64,000 nt of DNA from Hyphomicrobiales bacterium (GTDB lineage: Bacteria > Pseudomonadota > Alphaproteobacteria > Rhizobiales > Beijerinckiaceae): assembly GCA_930633525.1 (NCBI GenBank), contig CAKNFP010000001.1, forward strand, positions 3,078,001-3,142,000, in the 5' to 3' direction. How positions within the stretch are numbered: position 1 is the stretch's first letter; each line of letters begins with the position of its first letter. A model generated the notes under the pieces. That model ran no database searches and was not told the DNA's origin. It was given only the letters and a program-made list of their open reading frames with translations. The position numbers and the translations under genes were made by a program. Shown in pieces: positions 10,064 through 21,612 of this stretch.

Positions 10064-11305
10064 TCAGACGATCAGGCCGGACATGGGCTTCACAAGGCCG
10101 CTGTCGGGGAACACGTCCCGGCCAAGAACCGTCGCCGAGACACCGAAGAGATCGGTGAGCAGACCTTTCGTGACGGCGCGCAGATCCGTCGTCGCGGTGA
10201 GGTCGCGGCCTTCATAGAGTTGTGCATCCTTCAGCCCTGGCCAGTCGGCGATCACCCGCCCGCCCTTGAGGGCGCCGCCGGCGAGAAAGGAGACCGTGCC
10301 GGTCCCGTGGTCCGTACCCTCGGTGCCGTTGATGCGCGCCGTGCGACCGAACTCCGTCACGACCATCACGACCGTGTCGGCCCAACGGCCGCCAAGCCCT
10401 GATTCGAGCGCTGCGATGGCACCGTCGAGCCCCCCGAGGAGTTGGGCGAGCCGGCCGGTGGCGCCGCCTTCGCGGGCGTGCGTGTCCCACCCCTCGAAGG
10501 CCATTGCGGCGATGCGCGGCCCATCGTCCGCGGCAAGGAGCCGGGCCGCGCCCTCGGCGATCTGCCGCATGCCTTGCGGTGTGTCCGGCCCCCCGCGCCG
10601 TCCCATCATCGCCCCGCCCTGGCCAGCACTGGCGAGCGCGAGCTTTTCGGTATCAACACCACGCATCAAGGCTTGCGCGAGCACCGGGTCGGTCTGCCCA
10701 TAGAGATCCATAAGCCGGCGGGCGAGATCATCACCCGCCGGTGGCAGGCTCGGCGGCGCCCAGCCAAGCACGGGCGCCGCGCCACGCACGACAAGCGGCG
10801 CCACCGCGCCGACACCGAGGCAGCCGCGGCGTGCCACCGCCTCCCCCTCTGGGAGCGCCGCGACAAGCCGGTTGAGCCAGCCGCTATCAGTGCGCCCGAC
10901 GCCCGCCTGGCCGCTTTCCAGCACGTCCTGTCCGTCGAAATGCGAGCGATCGCGATAGGCGGTCGCCACCGCATGGACAACGGCCGCCTGCCCTTTGCCG
11001 TAGAGCCGCGCGAAATGCGGCATGGCGGGGTGAAGGGCGAAAAAGCCGTCGAGCGGGATCGCGGGGTTCGGTCCATCGCGTTCAAGGGCGAGATCGCCAT
11101 GAAGCCCCCCATAGTCAGGGTCTCCGATCGGCGCGACGGCCGCCAGACCGTCCATCGCCCCGCGCAGGACGATGCAAACGAAGCGCACGTCGCGTCCCCC
11201 GGCGGCATAAGCGAAGCGCGGCATGAAAGACCAGCCGAACAGGGCGCCCGCCGTACCCAGGATAGCACGACGTGACGGGGTGATGGTTTCGCAGAGTTCG
11301 CTCAT
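10064..11305 (-). CDS. DUF1501 family secreted protein (Tat substrate)
   Basis: This 413-residue protein starts at an ATG after GGAAGGG and carries a twin-arginine signal (SRRAILG followed by a hydrophobic run and AYA). The mature part shows the DUF1501 pattern: VCIVLRGAMDGL near the start, LHPAMPHFARLYG, YRDRSHFDGQDVLESG, and near the end MVVTEFGRTARINGTEGTDHGTGTVSFLAGG. The family resembles the alkaline-phosphatase/sulfatase fold by these His/Asp blocks, but no reaction is established. The DUF1800 gene lies immediately upstream and ends 53 bases before this start, a pairing seen in many bacteria, so the two products probably act together in the periplasm. Confidence 0.88.
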   Translation of the reverse strand: MSELCETITPSRRAILGTAGALFGWSFMPRFAYAAGGRDVRFVCIVLRGAMDGLAAVAPIGDPDYGGLHGDLALERDGPNPAIPLDGFFALHPAMPHFARLYGKGQAAVVHAVATAYRDRSHFDGQDVLESGQAGVGRTDSGWLNRLVAALPEGEAVARRGCLGVGAVAPLVVRGAAPVLGWAPPSLPPAGDDLARRLMDLYGQTDPVLAQALMRGVDTEKLALASAGQGGAMMGRRGGPDTPQGMRQIAEGAARLLAADDGPRIAAMAFEGWDTHAREGGATGRLAQLLGGLDGAIAALESGLGGRWADTVVMVVTEFGRTARINGTEGTDHGTGTVSFLAGGALKGGRVIADWPGLKDAQLYEGRDLTATTDLRAVTKGLLTDLFGVSATVLGRDVFPDSGLVKPMSGLIV

Positions 11306-11358
11306 CGCAGACCCTTCCGGACAAAGCGGCGTTGGGGCGCCGTCACGACATAATGAAG

Positions 11359-12840
11359 TCAGCGCCACTGAAACTCGGGCGCCATGAACAACAGGGCAAG
11401 GCCCTGTGCGCGGCTGTCGGCGCGGGAGACCGCGACGCGCGTTTCCTTCGATGCGAGCGGCCCGAGAACGCCGGCGAGCACATCATTGGGGTTGCGCGTT
11501 CCCGGCGCCTGCCGGCCGAGCATCGCCGCCGTCTCCAGGCGGGACGTCATGCCCTCGGCGGAAATCCAGGCATCGGTCGTATCGGGGAAGCCGTTCGGCC
11601 CCGATGGATCCCACAGCCCCTGCCCCATCGCGTTCAGGGCGGACAGAAGCGGATTGACCGCATTCTGCCTGTCGAGCCCGGAGCGCCCCGTGGCGCGTAG
11701 GCCCGCGATCAGGAATTCATAGGGCAGGCGCGGCTTCCGCGCGTCCTCGCGCCAAGCTTCCGGCGCTTCGATCAGCGTGAGCGACACAGCCGCGAGATCG
11801 CCGTCGGTGTCGATGAACGACCGCTCCAGCCGGCTGACCAGCTTGGGATCCGGCACATCGGCCGTGAAATGCCGCGCGAGCTTGCGGGCGATATGGCGGG
11901 CGGTCGCGGGATGGCGGGCAAGGTCGAGCAGCGCCATCTGGCCCTGCACCGCCCCGCCGGCGCGGTAGCTTGTGCCGAGCACACTGTGGTCGCCTGGCTC
12001 GTGCTGGTAAGCGCTGAAGACGAAGCGGCCCTGCACGCGATTGGCGGAATCGTTGTAGGCCACCGTCCAGCCGGTGATGGTGCGCGCCAGACTGGTCACA
12101 TCGGCCTGGCTGTATCCGGAGCCGACGCCGAGCGTATGAAGCTCGAGAATCTCACGCGCGAGATTCTCGTTGAGCCCCTTGCGCTGCTTCTTTCCGGCCT
12201 GCGACTGCGGACCAACGGACTGCTGATTGTCGAGATACATCAGCATGGCGGGATGGGTTTCCACCGCAAGCAGCATGTCGGAGAAACGGCCCAGCACATA
12301 CGGACGGATCGCCTCACGCTCGAAGGCCCCCGCCAGCGTCTTCACCTGCCCGCCCTTGGACGTCGCGACCGCGAAATGGTTTGACCAGAAAACGACCAGC
12401 CGCTCGACGAAACCGATGTCGGGCGTCAGCCCGTAACCCATGCGGGCAGCCGCTTCCGCGAGGTAAGTGGTCTGGGGGATAGTGCTGCCCGGGACCCGCA
12501 GCGGCCCCACCGGCTTGTTGGGCTCCATGCCGCCCACCCGCAGGCCCGGTGTGCCGGGCTGTGGGGTCGGCGGCTGGACGGGATCCGGCCGCACCGGCAT
12601 ACGCGCGACGCGCAGGAACTCCTCCTGCTCACGCCAGGCCCGGAACAGGGCCGCGCTCGTCTGCAGACCGGTATCGCCGCCCTGCTGCGGAGCAGTACCG
12701 GCGCCAAGCCCCGCACGCACTTCCTCGCGCAGCCTTTCGCGGATGTCATCGGCTATCCCCCCAATGCCGTCCGCCTTCACGCCAAGCCCGAAACGGTTGA
12801 CCGCAAAGACCGCCAGCCGCGTGTCCCGCTCGCTTGCCAT
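11359..12840 (-). CDS. DUF1800 family protein
   Basis: The protein is 493 residues. It begins ASERDTRLAVFAVNRFGLG, which matches the family's N-terminal helix. Further landmarks are ERLVVFWSNHFAV, NENLAREILELHTLGVG with the conserved E-x-H, DVTSLARTITGWTV and RHIARKLARHFTADVPDP. The family (PF08811) has no known reaction. No clear signal peptide is seen, although the partner DUF1501 protein has a Tat signal; co-export is therefore possible but unproven. The start at 12840 follows GGGAGAAG. A longer frame begins 30 bases upstream without a good site. Confidence 0.87.
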   Translation of the reverse strand: MASERDTRLAVFAVNRFGLGVKADGIGGIADDIRERLREEVRAGLGAGTAPQQGGDTGLQTSAALFRAWREQEEFLRVARMPVRPDPVQPPTPQPGTPGLRVGGMEPNKPVGPLRVPGSTIPQTTYLAEAAARMGYGLTPDIGFVERLVVFWSNHFAVATSKGGQVKTLAGAFEREAIRPYVLGRFSDMLLAVETHPAMLMYLDNQQSVGPQSQAGKKQRKGLNENLAREILELHTLGVGSGYSQADVTSLARTITGWTVAYNDSANRVQGRFVFSAYQHEPGDHSVLGTSYRAGGAVQGQMALLDLARHPATARHIARKLARHFTADVPDPKLVSRLERSFIDTDGDLAAVSLTLIEAPEAWREDARKPRLPYEFLIAGLRATGRSGLDRQNAVNPLLSALNAMGQGLWDPSGPNGFPDTTDAWISAEGMTSRLETAAMLGRQAPGTRNPNDVLAGVLGPLASKETRVAVSRADSRAQGLALLFMAPEFQWR

Positions 12841-13143
12841 GCGCACTTCTCCCGTGCTGAAAGAAAGCACTTCAAGGAAAGAACCGTGCCGTCAATGGAA
12901 ACCGCACAGTATTGAGAGCCCAAAGATCGGTATTCTCAAAGCACTGTCCAGACGCGACAATGCCGTCGGGAACACGTCGGCGGCATCATGAAATGCCCAT
13001 CACGGAAACCTGCCGCCTGCCCACGACAAGCATGGTGCCGTTACACCCCATTACCTCCGGATGTCAGGAAGATGAATTTTTCGTCATCTCGCAATTGTGA
13101 TGGCGCATTGAATAGTCAGGCTCTCGCTTCGTCCGGAGTCGTC
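12841..13143. other. Gene-free spacer
   Basis: This lies between the DUF1800 start and the end of a methyltransferase gene, both on the minus strand. It has lower GC than its surroundings near 13040-13100 and should hold the promoter of the DUF1800/DUF1501 pair. I see no clear repeat or gene. Confidence 0.5.
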
Positions 13144-13836
13144 TCAGATCCTTAAGTCCCCGCGCCGCACTGCGAAAATGCTGCTGCCGCTGAAACCATG
13201 CCACAGCCGCTCCGGGATATTCGCATCGCGCAGTGTATCGGCCGGAAAATTGCGGGTGGCGTCGTAGGCGGCGTCCATATGGAAGAGCATGCCGAGCGTG
13301 TCGGCGATGAAGGCCCGTCCAAAATGCCGGCGATGGCCATAGTCGCCGAATCGTTCCAGGTTGATCGTCTCCGGCCTCGTGATCTCCTCCCAATAGTCGT
13401 CACCGACAATCGGAACCGAGAAGAGCATCACCCCGTCAGGTTTCAGCGACCGCGCGAGCTGGGTCAGCACCACGGTGTAGTTGCAGGCGATATGTTCGAG
13501 CACATGGTTGTGGACGATGAGGTCGAAGCTGTCCGGCTTCAGGTGGAAACCATCGCGGCAGAGATCAAAGGCGCCGACCGACACCCCGACATCCGCATAG
13601 GCCTCCGGCGCGATATCGACCGCGCGATAGTTCTCGCCGCCGATGCCCTGCAGCAGCTTCGCGAGCCCACGCTCTGGCGCGAAATGCAGGATATGCGCGC
13701 CTTCAGCCAGTCCGAGCGCCTTGATATGCAAAGCCGCGGCACGGGTGCGCTCGAGCGAGCCACAACCGGCGCAGCGCGCGAGCGGGCGCTTCGGCATGTC
13801 GAGGAAGGCTGTGTCGCCACAGATATTGCAATGCAT
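13144..13836 (-). CDS. Class I SAM-dependent methyltransferase with N-terminal zinc-ribbon-like motif
   Basis: This 230-residue protein opens with CNICGD and, 20 residues on, CAGCGS, four cysteines spaced as in a small zinc ribbon. A Rossmann methyltransferase domain follows: ILHFAPERGLAKLL in place of motif I, YRAVDIAPEAYADV as motif II with the acidic ribose-binding residue, and FDLIVHNHVLEHI as motif IV, typical of Methyltransf_11-type enzymes. The acceptor is unknown; similar proteins often sit among polysaccharide genes, which is not the case here. The start at 13836 places the first CxxC at the N-terminus, and a longer frame from 13917 has no family support. Confidence 0.8.
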   Translation of the reverse strand: MHCNICGDTAFLDMPKRPLARCAGCGSLERTRAAALHIKALGLAEGAHILHFAPERGLAKLLQGIGGENYRAVDIAPEAYADVGVSVGAFDLCRDGFHLKPDSFDLIVHNHVLEHIACNYTVVLTQLARSLKPDGVMLFSVPIVGDDYWEEITRPETINLERFGDYGHRRHFGRAFIADTLGMLFHMDAAYDATRNFPADTLRDANIPERLWHGFSGSSIFAVRRGDLRI

Positions 13837-14104
13837 GAGGAATTCCCCGAGGCTGCTGACATGACAGAAAGGCAGGGCGCCGTCCCACGCCTCGCAACCA
13901 ACCGTTAGCAGCGCCATCGCCCGGAATACAATGCGGGAAGGCTAGCCGCCGCGCCCGTCGATCGGCAGCAGCTGCCACGCTCATGGTCTAAGTATCTCCT
14001 ATAATTGACATTCCATCATGTGGGACTGCGGCGGCTTTTTTGCGGACCGCCGTGGGCCCAACGCGCTGGATACGGCCCACCCTCCTTCATGCGGGAGAGT
14101 TTCG

Positions 14105-14299
14105 ATGGCAAGATCAGGCAGCTTTTCTCTGACGGCCCCGTCAAAGATCGTGTTCATTGTTGCGCTCATTCTGGCGATCATCGCGCTTCTCGTGACCTAC
14201 GGCATCTTTCCGGTGCCGTTCTTCTCCGGCTACGGCTTCGAGACGCTGCTGATCGGCTTCGTCCTGCTCGTCGTCGGCGTCGTTTTCAGCGGCATCTAG
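14105..14299 (+). CDS. Small two-helix membrane protein
   Basis: This 64-residue protein starts at an ATG after GGGAGAG. After about 13 polar residues it has a helix (IVFIVALILAIIALLVTY), a short loop IFPVPFFSGYG and a second helix (FETLLIGFVLLVVGVVF). Both ends are probably cytoplasmic. I recognise the general look of small membrane proteins common in Rhizobiales but no named family. It lies 130 bases before uvrB on the same strand and could share a transcript with it. Confidence 0.65.
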   Translation: MARSGSFSLTAPSKIVFIVALILAIIALLVTYGIFPVPFFSGYGFETLLIGFVLLVVGVVFSGI

Positions 14300-14432
14300 C
14301 GGCGAACGTTACAAAAGCCGGCGGCAGCGCGAGCCCCGCGCGACAATGCGCCTCTGTGCTCCCTATCGGGAAAGCGCCGCGGATGACATCTGCGGCCTTT
14401 TCTCGACGGAGAACTAGGCCCATATTGGGCCC

Positions 14433-17108
<2,676 letters not shown>

Positions 17109-17241
17109 AGCGCGTCACGGTGCCTCGAAGACCTGGCTTTTTTGGGATCGCACGTCTTGTCATCACAACTTGCTGATGTGAAAGAACGATCGATCAGTGT
17201 TTTCTATTGATCGGTATGATCCTATGCCGGAGAAGACCCCG

Positions 17242-17586
17242 ATGACGATGAGGCAGCGCGTATCCACCTGTCCCCCCGGTTTCCAAATAGCGATATCCAA
17301 CATATCGAGACTGATCGCCGCGACAGCACTTACCACAGTGCTTGCCGCAGCGGCGGTCACGCCGGCCTCTGCGCAAGCGCAGGTTCAGGCATCCCGCGAA
17401 AGCTGCGCCGCCCTGCAGAATCTGGTGCAGCGTCAGGGACGCGTGGTCATCGGCACCGGTCCCTATCTCTACGATACCTATGTCACCAACTGTCCGCCAC
17501 GGCAGAGCCAGGTGCCGGCCTATCTCTCGACGCGCGACAATCCGCAATGCTTCGTTGGGTATAGCTGCGGCCAAGGCAACGACTGA
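17242..17586 (+). CDS. Small secreted protein, unknown function
   Basis: This 114-residue protein starts at an ATG preceded by GGAGAAG. It has an N-terminal signal (SRLIAATALTTVLAAAAVTPASAQA), so the mature form is about 70 residues. It has four cysteines (ESCAAL, TNCPPR, PQCFVGYSC) that could form two disulfides in the periplasm. I do not recognise a family. A strong hairpin follows 30 bases after the stop, so the gene appears to be its own transcription unit. Confidence 0.62.
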   Translation: MTMRQRVSTCPPGFQIAISNISRLIAATALTTVLAAAAVTPASAQAQVQASRESCAALQNLVQRQGRVVIGTGPYLYDTYVTNCPPRQSQVPAYLSTRDNPQCFVGYSCGQGND

Positions 17587-17614
17587 CGGCCACAAAAGGG
17601 ACGACCGGCAAGAA

Positions 17615-17642
17615 AAAAGGCGCCGACCAAGCGGCGCCTTTT
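17615..17642. terminator. Bidirectional intrinsic terminator
   Basis: AAAAGGCGCCG and CGGCGCCTTTT pair perfectly around a six-base loop. A-rich and T-rich flanks make it work in both directions. It serves the small secreted-protein gene from the left and the Tim44-like gene from the right. Confidence 0.85.
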
Positions 17643-17670
17643 CCATTTCAGCCTTGAAGCCGGCCCGATA

Positions 17671-18699
17671 TCAAGCCTGCTGAATGGCCGAAAGCATCCA
17701 CTTGCCGCCCTTCTGGCGACGGAATGTCCAGACCTCGGTCGCCTCGGAGGGCAACTCGGCGTGGCCTTCGACGATCTTGTTCGTCTCGCGATCCAGCGTG
17801 GTATCGATCAGCGAGAAGCGCATGGCGACAGTCGCGTATTCCGCATCGCCCTCACGCCACGCCTCGGCCAGATCACCCTGCAGCAGCTTGACGTCCGAGA
17901 GACGGTTCACATGGCCCTCGGCCGCCGTGCTGGCGAGATCTTCAGCCATGAAGGCGACCACTTCCGGCGTCGCCAGGCGGCGCAGCGCGTTTAGGTCCTC
18001 ATTCGAGTAGGCCGCCTGCACATCGATGAGCGTGCGTTCAAAGGCCTCGAAATCGGCCGGCTGAATATCGAGTTCGTCCACGGGGGTCGCCGGAGCGGCC
18101 GGGGCCGCGGCTCCGCCGAGGCCGCCACCAAGCCCCTTGCCAAGGCCGCCGAGTCCCCCGCCAAGACCACCAAGACCTCCGCCGAGTGCGCTGCGGTTCA
18201 TGCCGTTACCCATTGGGCCGGCGCCCGCCATGGCCGGGTCTTGCCGGCGGCGGAAGAAGCGCATGGCCAGCGCGACGAGGCCGACGATGAGACCCACCTG
18301 CAGGAGAAGACCGAGGATGGAACCGAGGCCGGACAGACCGCCAAACAGGCCGCTGCCGGACAGGAGGCCGAACAGGCCAGCGCCAAGCAGACCGCCCATC
18401 AGGGCTGTGCCGAAGCCGCCGCCGAAAAGACCGGAGCGCGGCGGCGTCGCGGGGCGTGCCGCCATGCCGGGCTGCGCGGCATTCGGCTGTGATGCGCTGG
18501 GCTGGGTTGTGGAACGCTGCAGCGGAGCCGATTGGGTCGGTGCGGTCGCGGTTGGCGGTGGCGCGCTATAGGTGCGCGATCCCCTGCTGCCCATGCCACC
18601 GCCACGGCCTGCGCGTGCCTCCGCGACACTCGCCGTGACCATCAAGGCAAGCGTGGCGATGGCGACGAAACCACCGCGGCGACCCAAGGTTCTCAACAA
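17671..18699 (-). CDS. Tim44-like domain membrane protein with Gly-rich linker
   Basis: The 342-residue protein has a signal sequence ending SVAEARA, then a Ser/Thr/Pro/Gln-rich region, a hydrophobic Gly/Leu region followed by a span (LGLLLQVGLIVGLVALAMRFF), a stretch of repeated GGLGG units, and a C-terminal Tim44-like domain of about 150 residues (DFEAFERTLIDVQAAYSNEDLNALRRLATPE). Bacterial Tim44-like proteins are membrane-anchored and of unclear role. No ATG lies before the signal sequence in a sensible place. The start is therefore read as TTG at 18699, seven bases after GGGAGG, while a long upstream open frame to 19233 has no support. Confidence 0.78.
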   Translation of the reverse strand: MLRTLGRRGGFVAIATLALMVTASVAEARAGRGGGMGSRGSRTYSAPPPTATAPTQSAPLQRSTTQPSASQPNAAQPGMAARPATPPRSGLFGGGFGTALMGGLLGAGLFGLLSGSGLFGGLSGLGSILGLLLQVGLIVGLVALAMRFFRRRQDPAMAGAGPMGNGMNRSALGGGLGGLGGGLGGLGKGLGGGLGGAAAPAAPATPVDELDIQPADFEAFERTLIDVQAAYSNEDLNALRRLATPEVVAFMAEDLASTAAEGHVNRLSDVKLLQGDLAEAWREGDAEYATVAMRFSLIDTTLDRETNKIVEGHAELPSEATEVWTFRRQKGGKWMLSAIQQA

Positions 18700-19081
18700 C
18701 GTCGTCCCTCCCGTCGAAATCAATTGGTGCCGGCGTCCTGAGCCACCGGCATGGTGACCTGCGAACGGCAGGCATAGCCGCCATTCGCCCGATGCATGGA
18801 AGATAAGGAACGCATCAGCCGTTGGAAAGACCTCTCCCGTATGTTTTTCATGATTTTGCGATGCTTTCGGGAAGTCTCGCCACGGCTGGCTGTAATGGAC
18901 CCGCGACATCCGCGCCACTTCTCCAGAAGATCGCGTCTCCGTGGCCTCCTCTGTTCCTGGCAACACTGTCAACGCGCAGGGGAAACGCCGCCGACGGCAT
19001 GGACCGGGCGACGTTGAGATTCCGTTAGGACAATGCTCGCATTCTTCAAGCCTTACAGTGACAGCGCGCGGAGTGATGCGT

Positions 19082-20125
19082 ATGGCGCGCCGCCCCTTCA
19101 TCCGCCTGCCCTCGTGGAAGTTGGGCGGATCTCTGCTGGTAGTCCTGGCTCTCGCGGGATGCGGGCTGTTCGTTATGGAAAAGCGAGCAGCCTGGCGCGG
19201 CGAGGCCGAAGCTGCATGTCTTGCGACACACAAGGACGTGCGCGCATCCGCCTATTTCGAGCAGGCTCGCGCCATTTCAGGCCCCGGTGCTTGCGGCATG
19301 GATTATCCCTTCCGCGTAAGCGCCTTCAGCGAGGGTAGCATCACCCTGAAATCCCGCGCCCTGCTCGCCTGCCCGGCGATCACGACGACAGATCGCTGGT
19401 TCGCGGAGATCGTGCAGCCGGCAGCCATGCTCTATTTCGGCCAGCCGGTCACGGGCGTGAACGCGGGCTCCTATAACTGCCGCACCATGAACAACAGGGC
19501 TGGAGCGCCTCGTTCCGAGCATTCCTACGGCAACGCGGTCGACATCATGTCGCTGTCTTTCGCCGATGGGCGCGTGATCACGGTCCTCAAGGGCTGGCGA
19601 GGCGCGCCTGAGGAACAGGAGTTCCTGCGGGAGATCTTTGTCGGCTCCTGCCGCTATTTCTCGACGGTCCTGGGACCGGGCGCCGATGCCCATCACAACG
19701 ACCATTTTCACCTGGACCTGGCGCGCCACGCCAAAGGCCGGACAATCTGCAAACCCGTCATCAAATTTGCGCCGCGCATCGACCCCGACCGGCCGATGTC
19801 CTATAGCGCGCCGATGGCGGCGACCGGCATGATGCCGGGCAATACACCGGCGGCCCAACCGTCCCAGCTCGACATGCCTGCTGAGGGGGCGCTGCCCGAT
19901 CACGGACCGGACGAAGAAGGCGCCGATATCCCGACATCCGGTCTGGCGCCGCCCATGGCGCTTTCATCGCCGGATCCGGCACCACGGCCGGCCGTTCCCA
20001 AGGAACCCACTTACCCGCCAGCCGCGGGCTACAATCCGGCGCCCTATCCGCCCCCGCAGCGCCAGCCGCCGCGCCGCCTGTCGTCCGACATGGACCTGCG
20101 GCCCCCCGGCATGATCGGGCGCTGA
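19082..20125 (+). CDS. Extensin-like family lipoprotein
   Basis: This 347-residue protein has a lipoprotein signal (LVVLALAGCG) with Cys as the likely lipidated residue. The extensin-like C-terminal domain (PF06904) is clear: CGMDYPFRVSAF, ALLACPAITTTDRWF, GSYNCRTMNNRAGAPRSEHSYGNAVDI, and GADAHHNDHFHLDLA, where the His/Asp pattern looks like the metal site of a D-Ala-D-Ala carboxypeptidase-type hydrolase. A cell-wall peptidase role is inferred from that resemblance. The last 100 residues are Pro-rich and disordered. The start at 19082 is eight bases after GGAG and is preferred over one six bases upstream. Confidence 0.83.
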   Translation: MARRPFIRLPSWKLGGSLLVVLALAGCGLFVMEKRAAWRGEAEAACLATHKDVRASAYFEQARAISGPGACGMDYPFRVSAFSEGSITLKSRALLACPAITTTDRWFAEIVQPAAMLYFGQPVTGVNAGSYNCRTMNNRAGAPRSEHSYGNAVDIMSLSFADGRVITVLKGWRGAPEEQEFLREIFVGSCRYFSTVLGPGADAHHNDHFHLDLARHAKGRTICKPVIKFAPRIDPDRPMSYSAPMAATGMMPGNTPAAQPSQLDMPAEGALPDHGPDEEGADIPTSGLAPPMALSSPDPAPRPAVPKEPTYPPAAGYNPAPYPPPQRQPPRRLSSDMDLRPPGMIGR

Positions 20126-20182
20126 GACCGCGACATCGAGCGCAGCGCGCAGAGCGAACGACCTCTCCGCCCGCAGGCCGGA

Positions 20183-20992
20183 TTAGGACATCAAACTGTC
20201 CAGCCCGCGCCGGAGACCGGGCTGCTCCGCGACACGTCGCGCGGCCAGAAGCGTACCGGCGACGTAAGGTGCAGCCGACGAGCCGGCATCGTGCCGGATG
20301 AGCAAGCGTTCGTCCGGCAGCCCGAAATGGGCCTCGCAAGACAGCACATAGCCCGGCAGGCGCAGGGAATGCACCTGCACGGGAACCGGCGCGCCGATGC
20401 TCGCCCCACGTGTTTCCTTGAGGCCGGAAAGATCGGCAACCGGCTTCGCCGTGCCGGCCTGGCGCGCGGCGCCAAGGGCTTCCGCGAGTTCCCGTCCCGT
20501 TCCTGAAGGGACATCGGGTTTCGAGGCGGCCGCGTAGTCGACGATTTCAATGTCGGGGACGTAGCGGGCAGCCTCCAGCGCAAAGCGCTTGAGCAAGGTG
20601 GCCGTGATGGAGAAGTTGCCGGCCGCGATGACACCAACATGCGCGCTGCGGGCGGCCGCATCAATTTCGGCGTAGTCCTCGGCGCCGAGGCCCGACGTCC
20701 CGACGACCACATGGCGGCCTGCCTCGATGGCGGCGAGCGCATTGCCCTTCACCACATGCGGCTTGGTGTAATCGATGACCACGTCGGAGGGGATGGCAAG
20801 AGCATCCTTGAGCGAGGCTGCGACAATGACACCGGCGGTCGGCTGCCCGATCGCCTCCCCCGCATCCTGTCCCGCCGCGGCCCGGCTGACCGCGCCGGCC
20901 AGCGCGAGATCCTTCGCCGCCAGAATGGCTGGAACGAGCGCCCGTCCGACCCAGCCCGTGGCGCCCGCGACCACGATACGAATGCCAGCCAT
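20183..20992 (-). CDS. DapB-like dihydrodipicolinate reductase family protein, atypical active site
   Basis: This 269-residue protein has the DapB plan: nucleotide loop GATGWVG (10-16), VVIDYTKPHVV, VVGTSGLG, AAGNFSITATLL, and KPDVPSGT ahead of a C-terminal domain with LRLPGYVLSCEAHFG. Normal DapB reduces hydroxy-tetrahydrodipicolinate in lysine and peptidoglycan synthesis. Here the usual HH-R-H-K active-site stretch reads AAASK: Lys158 fits the substrate lysine, but the residue in the place of the catalytic His is Ala154. It may be a divergent DapB or a related reductase of another substrate. The ATG follows AAAGGTG. No lysine genes are adjacent. Confidence 0.72.
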   Translation of the reverse strand: MAGIRIVVAGATGWVGRALVPAILAAKDLALAGAVSRAAAGQDAGEAIGQPTAGVIVAASLKDALAIPSDVVIDYTKPHVVKGNALAAIEAGRHVVVGTSGLGAEDYAEIDAAARSAHVGVIAAGNFSITATLLKRFALEAARYVPDIEIVDYAAASKPDVPSGTGRELAEALGAARQAGTAKPVADLSGLKETRGASIGAPVPVQVHSLRLPGYVLSCEAHFGLPDERLLIRHDAGSSAAPYVAGTLLAARRVAEQPGLRRGLDSLMS

Positions 20993-21154
20993 ATCAGCAC
21001 CTTTTGTTGGACAATCACGCGCCGGAGGCACTTCTTGGGTCACTGTGGCGCGGCTGCGCTTGACCCCGCAAGCTCCATTCCGCATGGTCCAGAAAAATTG
21101 TATGGTCAAGCTGGGCCATATCGGCTGTCGGAGCTACCACGCGTCGGAGTTATC

Positions 21155-21607
21155 ATGCGCAGGATGATCGCCGCTTCACTGATGCTCGCCGTCGCGAGCT
21201 CGTTCAGCTTTGCCGGTGAGCGTGCACCCGGCGAGCCGCACATGCCGATGGATCTGGACCCCATCAATGTCACGCGCAATCTTCCGGCCTGCGACTCGGT
21301 CGCCGTCGTCTCCGAAGTGGCCATGCGCTTCGCGAGCAAGGAATCCGAGTATTGGAACTCGGATCTTCGCCTGGCTCAGTTCGAGCGCATCCGGCAAATC
21401 GCCTTGAACCCGTGGGGCGACGATTTCGTGCCACGCCGTTTCTGCAAGGCAACGACGCTGGTCACCGACGGCGTGAAGCGCGAGGTGATCTATTCCGTCC
21501 GGGCCGGTCTCGGCGGGATCGGCTTCAGTTGGAATGTCGAGTTCTGCGTGCGCGGCATCGACCGCGGCTGGAGCTTTGCCCCCTGGTGCAAGACCGCATT
21601 GCCGTGA
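21155..21607 (+). CDS. Small secreted protein, unknown function
   Basis: This 150-residue protein begins at an ATG after GGAG and has a short signal peptide (MIAASLMLAVASSFSFA). The mature part has five cysteines (ACDSV, FCKAT, FCVRG, WCKTA and one more in the signal-proximal half may be absent) and the aromatic block SFAPWCKTALP at its end. Several positions suggest disulfides, and the pattern of short secreted proteins like this is common in Rhizobiales, but I cannot name a family. The RNase T2 gene begins five bases after its stop, so the two are probably co-transcribed. Confidence 0.62.
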   Translation: MRRMIAASLMLAVASSFSFAGERAPGEPHMPMDLDPINVTRNLPACDSVAVVSEVAMRFASKESEYWNSDLRLAQFERIRQIALNPWGDDFVPRRFCKATTLVTDGVKREVIYSVRAGLGGIGFSWNVEFCVRGIDRGWSFAPWCKTALP

Positions 21608-21612
21608 GCTGA

